Shown piece after piece: positions 1 to 5,031 of a DNA stretch of 5,031 nt (positions within the stretch are counted from its first letter, which is position 1; each line of letters opens with the position of its first letter). This DNA comes from Amnimonas aquatica (GTDB lineage: Bacteria; Pseudomonadota; Gammaproteobacteria; Pseudomonadales; Moraxellaceae): assembly GCF_002943415.1 (NCBI RefSeq), contig NZ_PTQZ01000140.1:1-5031 (forward strand). The letters are read 5' to 3'. A program made the position numbers and the translations under genes. Under the pieces are notes generated by a model, which saw nothing but the letters and a program-made list of their open reading frames with translations, was not told where the DNA came from and searched no databases.

Positions 1-354
1 GGTCGTCCCGGGGCGCAGCAGGGCGAACGTCCGTGGCTCGGCGTGCGCGTGCAGGCGGCCGAGGGCGGGGCATTGCTCGGCTTCGTCCAGCATGGCGGTC
101 CGGCCGAGGCCGGCGGGCTGTCGGCCGGTGACTTGGTGGTCGCGGTCGACGGACTGCGGATTTCTGCCGCAAACTGGGAAAAACGGCTGTCCCGGCATGC
201 TGTCGGGGACCTGATCTCCGTGTATGCTTTCCGCCGGGATGAATGGCTGGCCTGTCAGTGCCGCCTCGAATCCGCCCCCCTCGATACCTGTGTTCTGTCA
301 CTGCCCGACGATGATGCCGCGCGCCTGCCGGCCGAGCGCTGGCCGCTGCAGTGA
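1..354 (+). CDS. C-terminal part of a PDZ-domain protein, probably M61-family metallopeptidase (5' truncated)
   Basis: The frame is open from the first base and ends at TGA 352-354, leaving 117 visible residues; the start and most of the protein lie upstream. The visible part is one PDZ domain: a PWLGV segment at residues 12-16 (carboxylate-binding-loop region), then a GGPAEAGGLSAGDLVVAVDG stretch near residues 38-57, the usual PDZ core with its 'GL.aGD.i..idG' pattern. It is followed by a strand ending in AFRRDEW and a short tail with DTC. This arrangement, PDZ then 'FRRDEL-like' strand then a short 'DTC..L' tail, matches the C-terminus of the M61 (glycyl aminopeptidase-like) family, in which the PDZ domain follows a thermolysin-like zinc catalytic domain. 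The HEXXH zinc motif that would prove this is not in the window. DegP/HtrA-type serine proteases also end in PDZ domains, but this tail does not resemble theirs. The PDZ assignment is firm; the M61 assignment is inferred. Confidence 0.8.
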   Translation, partial: GRPGAQQGERPWLGVRVQAAEGGALLGFVQHGGPAEAGGLSAGDLVVAVDGLRISAANWEKRLSRHAVGDLISVYAFRRDEWLACQCRLESAPLDTCVLSLPDDDAARLPAERWPLQ

Positions 355-379
355 CAGCATAAAAAAAGAACGACCGGAT

Positions 380-384
380 GGAGA
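380..384 (+). promoter_or_regulatory. Ribosome binding site of fadD
   Basis: GGAGA lies 7 bases before the ATG at 392. It decides the start: the frame is open back to an ATG at 224, but that would overlap the upstream gene by 131 bases, lacks a comparable site, and would add 56 residues not expected for FadD. The 37-base gap between the genes also holds an A-rich run (360-367, followed by GAA), without a convincing promoter. Confidence 0.75.
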
Positions 385-391
385 CCCGCGC

Positions 392-2053
392 ATGCAAGCT
401 GATTTCTGGAAAGACAAATATCCCGAGAACGTGCCGTACCAGATCGACACCGCCGAGTACGCCTCGGTGCTGGACGTGTTCCACACCGCCTGCGGCCGCT
501 ACGTCGATGCTCCGGCGTTCTCCAACATGGGCCACACGCTGACCTACGGCGAGCTCCACCGCCTCAGCGCCGCCTTCGCGTCCTACATCCAGAATCACAC
601 CACGCTGAAGCCGGGCGACCGCATCGCGGTGCAGATGCCCAACCTGCTGCAGTACCCGGTGGTGGTGTTCGGCGCCATGCGCGCCGGCCTGATCGTGGTC
701 AACACCAACCCGCTCTACACCGAGCGTGAAATGCTGCACCAGTTCAACGACGCCGGCGTCAAGGCGCTGGTGGCGCTGGCCAATTTCGGCAACCTGGTGC
801 AGGCCGTGCTGCCCAAGACCGGCATCGAGTACCTGTTCCTGACCGAGGTCGGCGACATCCTGCCGGTGCCCAAGCGCTGGCTGGTCAACACCGTGGTCCG
901 CCACGTCAAGAAGATGGTGCCGGAGTTCAGCCTGCCGCAGGCCATTCCGCTCACCCGCGCGCTCAGCCAGGGCCGCCGCCGCTCGCCGGTCGAGCACCAG
1001 GCGCAGCCGGGTGATGTCGCCGTGCTGCAGTACACCGGCGGCACCACCGGCGTTGCCAAGGGCGCCATGCTGACCCATGCCAACCTGGCCGCCAACCTGC
1101 TGCAGATCCGCGCCGTGCTCACCTCGTCGTTCGAGCCCGGCAAGGAAACCATGATCGCGCCGCTGCCGCTGTACCACATCTTCGCCTTCACGGTGTGCTG
1201 CCTGGGCATGATGGAGCTGGGCGGCCACACGGTGCTGATCACCAATCCGCGCGACATCCCGGCCTTCGTCAAGGAGCTGGGCCAGTGGCGCTTCACCGCC
1301 ATCGCCGGTCTCAACACGCTGTTCGTGGCGCTGCTCAACAGCCCGGACTTCCGCAAGCTCGACTTCTCGTCGCTCAAGCTCACCGTGGCCGGCGGCATGG
1401 CCATGCAGCTCAAGCCCGCCGAGGAGTGGGAAAAGCTGACCGGCTGCCAGGTCTGCGAAGGCTTCGGCATGACCGAGACCTCGCCGGTGGTGTCGCTGAA
1501 CCCGCTCAAGGCCATCCAGCTCGGCACCATCGGCATGCCGGTGCCGTCGACCGAGCTCAAGGTCGTCGACGAGAACGGCGAGGAGCTGCCGGTGGGCGAA
1601 GCCGGCGAGCTGTGCGTGCGCGGCCCGCAGGTCATGAAGGGCTACTGGCAGCGTCCGGAGGCCACGGCCGAGACCATCGACGCCGATGGCTGGCTGAAGA
1701 CCGGTGACGTGGCGGTGATCCAGCCTGATGGCTACCTGCGCATCGTCGACCGCAAGAAGGACATGATCCTGGTGTCCGGCTTCAACGTGTATCCGAACGA
1801 GATTGAAGATGTCGCCGCCGGACACCCGGGCGTGCTCGAGTCGGCCGCCGTGGGCGTGCCGGACGAGAAGTCGGGCGAGGTGGTGAAGCTGTTCGTGGTC
1901 AAGAAGGACCCGGCGCTGACCGAGGAGGCGCTGATGGCGCACCTGCGCGCCAACCTGACCGGCTACAAGGTGCCGCGCTTCATCGTGTTCCGCCCGGACC
2001 TGCCGAAGACCAACGTTGGCAAGATCCTGCGCCGCGAGCTGCGCGACGCCTGA
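392..2053 (+). CDS. fadD: Long-chain fatty acid-CoA ligase (FadD)
   Basis: Activates long-chain fatty acids to acyl-CoA using ATP via an acyl-adenylate (AMP-forming), the entry step of beta-oxidation; in E. coli the enzyme acts at the inner face of the cytoplasmic membrane and couples activation to uptake. The 553-residue product is close to E. coli FadD (561). Visible motifs in order: the phosphate-binding loop YTGGTTGVAKGAM at 214-226, PLYHIF soon after it, AGGMAMQ in the middle, the adenylate motif GFGMTETSP at 357-365, and the 25-residue fatty acyl-CoA synthetase signature at 432-456, running from DGWLKTGD to DRKK and including the ATP-ribose-binding Asp439. SGFNVYPNEIE follows in the hinge/C-terminal lid domain, and the catalytic Lys544 lies in GKILRREL. 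No key residue is missing. The start at 392 is supported by its ribosome binding site and by an N-terminus (MQADFWKDKYPENVP) of the usual FadD form. It lies 37 bases after the peptidase gene, so co-transcription is possible. A medium-chain preference cannot be excluded from sequence alone. Confidence 0.95.
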   Translation: MQADFWKDKYPENVPYQIDTAEYASVLDVFHTACGRYVDAPAFSNMGHTLTYGELHRLSAAFASYIQNHTTLKPGDRIAVQMPNLLQYPVVVFGAMRAGLIVVNTNPLYTEREMLHQFNDAGVKALVALANFGNLVQAVLPKTGIEYLFLTEVGDILPVPKRWLVNTVVRHVKKMVPEFSLPQAIPLTRALSQGRRRSPVEHQAQPGDVAVLQYTGGTTGVAKGAMLTHANLAANLLQIRAVLTSSFEPGKETMIAPLPLYHIFAFTVCCLGMMELGGHTVLITNPRDIPAFVKELGQWRFTAIAGLNTLFVALLNSPDFRKLDFSSLKLTVAGGMAMQLKPAEEWEKLTGCQVCEGFGMTETSPVVSLNPLKAIQLGTIGMPVPSTELKVVDENGEELPVGEAGELCVRGPQVMKGYWQRPEATAETIDADGWLKTGDVAVIQPDGYLRIVDRKKDMILVSGFNVYPNEIEDVAAGHPGVLESAAVGVPDEKSGEVVKLFVVKKDPALTEEALMAHLRANLTGYKVPRFIVFRPDLPKTNVGKILRRELRDA

Positions 2054-2122
2054 CGGCGGACAGGCTCAGCACCTGCCGGCTGTCGCAGTGATGGCGAGGC
2101 GGGTGTGCCGCGAGCCGGTGAG

Positions 2123-2145
2123 GTGTCCGGGCGCCGTGTCCGGGC
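2123..2145 (+). repeat. Tandem direct repeat, 10 bases twice
   Basis: GTGTCCGGGC occurs at 2123-2132 and again, identical, at 2136-2145, separated by GCC (13-base period). It lies in the noncoding gap between fadD and hrpA. Two equally phased copies could be a protein-binding site, but the spacing is slightly longer than one helical turn and no known regulator motif is recognised. In DNA this GC-rich, a short chance duplication is also plausible. Confidence 0.5.
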
Positions 2146-2160
2146 AAGAAGCTGTGTGCA

Positions 2161-2192
2161 AGGAGGGTGGCCGAGGCCGCCCTCCTGCTTTT
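2161..2192 (+). terminator. Rho-independent-terminator-like hairpin between fadD and hrpA
   Basis: The left arm AGGAGGGTGG (2161-2170) pairs with the right arm CCGCCCTCCT (2177-2186): ten consecutive pairs with one G-T wobble (2168/2179) around a 6-base loop, CCGAGG. GC and then TTTT (2189-2192) follow. This fits an intrinsic terminator for fadD reading on the + strand; the other strand has no T run after the stem. The T tract is short and displaced two bases from the stem, so termination may be only partial. The hairpin ends 17 bases before the hrpA ATG, so it would also lie in the leader of any hrpA transcript starting upstream of it. Confidence 0.6.
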
Positions 2193-2193
2193 C

Positions 2194-2199
2194 AGGAAG
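2194..2199 (+). promoter_or_regulatory. Ribosome binding site of hrpA
   Basis: AGGAAG, with the core AGGA at 2194-2197, lies 6 bases before the ATG at 2204. It supports that start over the in-frame GTG codons further upstream (2105, 2123, 2156), which would read through the hairpin and give a leader unlike HrpA. A stronger AGGAGG at 2161-2166 is buried in the hairpin stem and too far from 2204 to serve it. Confidence 0.7.
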
Positions 2200-2203
2200 A
2201 CCG

Positions 2204-5031
2204 ATGACGACCGAGCGCAGGCCCGACGCGGCTGCCAGTGCCGGCGCCTACCCGGGTGCCGCCGCCATTCCGCAGGACATCGACTGGTCCGGCGATCTGC
2301 CGGTGCTGGCGGTGCGCGACGAGCTGATCGCCGCCGTGCGCGCGCACCAGGTGGTGATCGTGGCCGGCGAGACCGGCTCCGGCAAGACCACGCAGCTGCC
2401 GAAGATCTGCCTCGCCGCCGGCCGCGGCCGCACCGGCATGATCGGCCACACCCAGCCGCGCCGCATCGCCGCGCGCGCGGTGGCCTCGCGCATCGCCGAG
2501 GAGCTGAAGACCCAGGTCGGTGCCGGTGTCGGCTTCAAGGTGCGCTTCAGCGACCAGACCGCCACGCAGACCTACCTCAAGCTCATGACCGATGGCGTGC
2601 TGCTGGCCGAACTGGGGCAGGACCGCCTGCTGCGCGCCTACGACACCATCATCATCGACGAGGCGCACGAGCGCAGCCTGAACATCGACTTCCTGCTCGG
2701 CTACCTGCGCACGCTGCTGGCGAAGCGGCCCGACCTGAAGCTGCTCATCACCTCGGCGACCATCGATGTCGAGCGCTTCAGCCGCCATTTCGCCGGCGCG
2801 CCGGTGTTCGTGGTCGAGGGCCGCAGCTATCCGGTCGAGACCCGCTACCGCCCGGTTTCCCTGGAGGCGGCGGCGAGCAGCGAGGACGAAGGCTTCGAGC
2901 TGATCGAGGAAGCCATTCCGCGTGCCGTGGTGGAGGCGGTGGAGGAATGCCTGCAGCACGAGCGCGCGCAGGGCCGGAGCGCGCGCGGCGACATCCTGGT
3001 GTTTTCCAGCAGCGAGCGCGAGATCCGCCTGCTCGCCGATACTCTGCGCAAGTACGGGCCGCCGCATACCGAGATCCTGCCGCTGTATTCGCGTCTGTCG
3101 GTGGCCGAGCAGCAGAAGGTGTTCGAGCGCGGCAGCGGGCGCCGCATCGTGATCGCCACCAACGTCGCCGAGACCTCGCTGACGGTGCCCAACATCCACT
3201 ATGTCATCGACCCCGGTTTCGCGCGCATCAGCCGCTACTCCTACCGCTCCAAGGTGCAGCGCCTGCCGGTGGAGGCGGTGTCGCAGGCCAGCGCCAACCA
3301 GCGTGCCGGCCGCTGCGGGCGCATCGCGCCCGGGGTCTGCATCCGGCTCTACAGCGAGGCCGACTACCTGGCGCGGCCCGAGTTCACCGACCCCGAAATC
3401 CGCCGCACCAACCTGGCGGCGGTCATCCTGCAGATGCAGGTGCTGGGGCTCGGCGATCTGGAGCGTTTTCCGTTCCTCGACGCGCCCGACTCGCGCCTGG
3501 TCAACGACGGCTTCCGCCTGCTCGAGGAGTTGGGCGCGGTCGACCGCCAGCGCCGCATCACCACGCTGGGCCGGCAGATCGCGCGGCTGCCGCTGGACCC
3601 GAGGCTGGCGCGCATGGTCGTGGCCGCGGCGCCGCTGGGCGCCTTGCACGAGGTGCTGGTGATCGTCGCCGCGCTGTCTGTGCAGGATCCGCGCGATCGC
3701 CCGCACGACAAGCAGCAGGCGGCGGACGAGCGCCATGCCCAGTTCCGCCACCCGGATTCCGACTTCCTGTTCTTCGTCAATCTCTGGGATGTGCTGGCGG
3801 CGCAGAAGGGCGAACTGACCGAGCGCGAGCGCCGCGAGTTCGCGCGCAAGCACTTCCTGTCCTGGCTGCGCCTGCGCGAGTGGCGCGAGACCTGGCGCCA
3901 GCTCGTGCAGCTGTGCGAAGGCCTGAAGCTGCCGATGAACCGCGAGCCGGCGCCCTACGAGGCCGTGCACCGCGCGCTGCTCACCGGCCTGCTGTCGCAG
4001 ATCGCGCACAAGGGCGACGACCGCGAGTACCAGGCGCCGCGCAACCAGAAGGCGCTGGTGTTCCCGGGCTCGGTGCTGGCGCGCAAGGGGCCGCCGTGGA
4101 TCATGGCCGCCGAGCTGGTGGAGACGCACCGCGTGTATCTGCGCCTGGCGGCGAAGATCGAACCCGAATGGGCCGAGAAGCTGGCCGGCGACCTGCTCAA
4201 GCGCAGCTATTCGGAGCCGCACTGGGAGCGCAGGCAGGGGCGGGTGGTGGCCTTCGAGCAGACCTCGCTGTTCGGCCTCGTGCTGCACGCCCGCCGCAAG
4301 GTCAACTACGAGCCGGTCAACCGCGCCGAGGCGCGCGAGATATTCATCCGCGATGCCCTGGTCGCCGGAGACATCGACCTCAAGGCGGCGTTCTTCCGCC
4401 ACAACCGCGAGCTCATCGCCGAGGTCGAGCGGCTGGAGGACAAGACCCGTCGCCGTGACCTGCTGGTGGACGAGGAGACCCTCTACGCCTTCTACGACGA
4501 GCGCGTGCCGGAAGATGTCGCCAGCCTGAAGACCTTCGAGGACTGGCGCCACCGCGTCGAAAAGGAGCAGCCCGGGCATCTCTGCCTGTCGCGCGAGCAG
4601 GTGCTGGCGAAGGCGGCGGATGACGGCACCGCGCATGATTTTCCCGATACCCTGCGCGTGGCCGGTCACGACCTGCCGCTGCGCTACCACTTCGAGCCCG
4701 GGCACGAGGCCGACGGCGTGACCCTGCTGCTGCCGGCGGGTCTGGTGCAGGAGGTGCCGGAGGCGGTGCTGGAGTGGCTGGTGCCCGGTCTGCTCGGCGA
4801 CCGCGTCGAAGCCCTGCTGCGTGGCCTGCCCAAGGCCTTGCGGCGCCAGCTGGTGCCGCTGCCTGACACAGTCGCGTCGGTGCTGCAGGAGCTGGGGCCG
4901 CAGATGCCTGGTGCGCAGCAGGGCCGGCCGCAGGGCGCTGGCGGCAAGGCGCCGGAGAGCCTGCTTGCCGCGCTGGGCCAGGCGCTGCTGCGTCGCGGCG
5001 TGCGCGTGGGCGCCTCGGACTGGGCCGGCAT
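2204..5031 (+). CDS. hrpA: ATP-dependent RNA helicase HrpA, DEAH-box (3' truncated)
   Basis: A DEAH/RHA-family superfamily 2 helicase that unwinds or remodels RNA using NTP hydrolysis in the cytoplasm; E. coli HrpA has been linked to fimbrial mRNA processing and to relief of stalled or collided ribosomes. The frame is open from ATG 2204 to the window end, giving 942 complete codons without a stop or frameshift. Motifs in order: Walker A GETGSGKTT 55-63, Ia TQPRR 83-87, II DEAH 152-155, III SAT 184-186, IV DILVF 263-267, V ATNVAETSLTVP 318-329, VI QRAGRCGR 366-373. A winged-helix/HA2 ratchet region follows from about 402 (TNLAAVIL), then the OB-fold region from about 592 (LLTGLLS) to 680, then the start of the long C-terminal DUF3418-type region from about 707. 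That region separates HrpA from the shorter HrpB. E. coli HrpA has 1300 residues, so roughly 350 are probably missing. The first 30 residues are Ala-rich and poorly conserved in the family. A Gly/Gln/Pro-rich stretch lies at about 901-915. All catalytic motifs are intact. Confidence 0.95.
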   Translation, partial: MTTERRPDAAASAGAYPGAAAIPQDIDWSGDLPVLAVRDELIAAVRAHQVVIVAGETGSGKTTQLPKICLAAGRGRTGMIGHTQPRRIAARAVASRIAEELKTQVGAGVGFKVRFSDQTATQTYLKLMTDGVLLAELGQDRLLRAYDTIIIDEAHERSLNIDFLLGYLRTLLAKRPDLKLLITSATIDVERFSRHFAGAPVFVVEGRSYPVETRYRPVSLEAAASSEDEGFELIEEAIPRAVVEAVEECLQHERAQGRSARGDILVFSSSEREIRLLADTLRKYGPPHTEILPLYSRLSVAEQQKVFERGSGRRIVIATNVAETSLTVPNIHYVIDPGFARISRYSYRSKVQRLPVEAVSQASANQRAGRCGRIAPGVCIRLYSEADYLARPEFTDPEIRRTNLAAVILQMQVLGLGDLERFPFLDAPDSRLVNDGFRLLEELGAVDRQRRITTLGRQIARLPLDPRLARMVVAAAPLGALHEVLVIVAALSVQDPRDRPHDKQQAADERHAQFRHPDSDFLFFVNLWDVLAAQKGELTERERREFARKHFLSWLRLREWRETWRQLVQLCEGLKLPMNREPAPYEAVHRALLTGLLSQIAHKGDDREYQAPRNQKALVFPGSVLARKGPPWIMAAELVETHRVYLRLAAKIEPEWAEKLAGDLLKRSYSEPHWERRQGRVVAFEQTSLFGLVLHARRKVNYEPVNRAEAREIFIRDALVAGDIDLKAAFFRHNRELIAEVERLEDKTRRRDLLVDEETLYAFYDERVPEDVASLKTFEDWRHRVEKEQPGHLCLSREQVLAKAADDGTAHDFPDTLRVAGHDLPLRYHFEPGHEADGVTLLLPAGLVQEVPEAVLEWLVPGLLGDRVEALLRGLPKALRRQLVPLPDTVASVLQELGPQMPGAQQGRPQGAGGKAPESLLAALGQALLRRGVRVGASDWAG

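Noticed and set aside
222..230. TATGCT at 223-228 as a -10 box for fadD
   Set aside because: It lies inside the peptidase coding sequence and I see no acceptable -35 box at the right distance. A single AT-rich hexamer is not enough to call a promoter.
224..391. N-terminal extension of fadD to the ATG at 224
   Set aside because: It would overlap the end of the peptidase gene and add 56 Cys/Pro/Ser-rich residues unlike any FadD. The ATG at 392 has a well-spaced GGAGA and yields the family's usual length.
378..391. ATG at 378 as an alternative start between the first two genes
   Set aside because: It is out of frame with fadD and opens only a short reading frame of about 55 codons within fadD, with no recognisable product.
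715..1635. Minus-strand open frame of 306 codons opposite fadD
   Set aside because: It is a Ser/Thr/Pro-rich shadow of the fadD codons, with no domain and no independent ribosome binding site that I could identify.
2167..4458. Open frame of 763 codons on the + strand in another frame within hrpA
   Set aside because: The translation is a low-complexity Arg/Ala/Gly/Pro string typical of an out-of-frame reading of GC-rich DNA. The helicase motifs are all in the frame starting at 2204.
2192..4705. Very long open frame on the minus strand (837 codons) opposite hrpA
   Set aside because: Its protein is Arg/Ala/Gly/Leu/His-rich without any recognisable domain. The + strand frame there encodes a complete, motif-perfect HrpA. 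High GC at third positions removes stops from the opposite frame, which accounts for the length.

Overview
The window is very GC-rich, with G or C at most third codon positions, and reads as ordinary chromosomal DNA of a proteobacterium. The style of the three proteins (an M61-type peptidase with a C-terminal PDZ domain, a FadD-type acyl-CoA ligase, and a long HrpA-type helicase) points to a betaproteobacterium, perhaps Rhodocyclaceae-like (Azoarcus/Thauera relatives). This placement is inferred from protein style and base composition, not from a search.

Layout, all on the + strand. Positions 1-354 hold the 3' end of a gene whose product ends in a PDZ domain, most likely an M61 glycyl-aminopeptidase-family metallopeptidase; its catalytic part lies outside the window. 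After 37 bases comes a complete fadD (392-2053, 553 aa), a long-chain fatty acid-CoA ligase with all expected motifs. A 150-base gap (2054-2203) holds a short tandem direct repeat and a strong GC-rich hairpin followed by TTTT. Then hrpA begins at 2204 and stays open to the window end. It is a DEAH-box RNA helicase with 942 complete codons visible; roughly the last 350 residues are missing if it has the E. coli length.

The genes do not form an obvious pathway: protein or peptide turnover, fatty acid activation, and RNA or translation quality control. The peptidase gene and fadD are close enough to be co-transcribed. The hairpin between fadD and hrpA suggests a transcription boundary, but it sits so close to the hrpA start that it may instead act in the hrpA leader.

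I found no mobile element, CRISPR array, tRNA, rRNA or recognisable new system. The observation most worth a second look is the terminator-like hairpin abutting the hrpA ribosome binding site. The very long open frames that overlap hrpA in other frames and on the other strand are GC-driven shadows.
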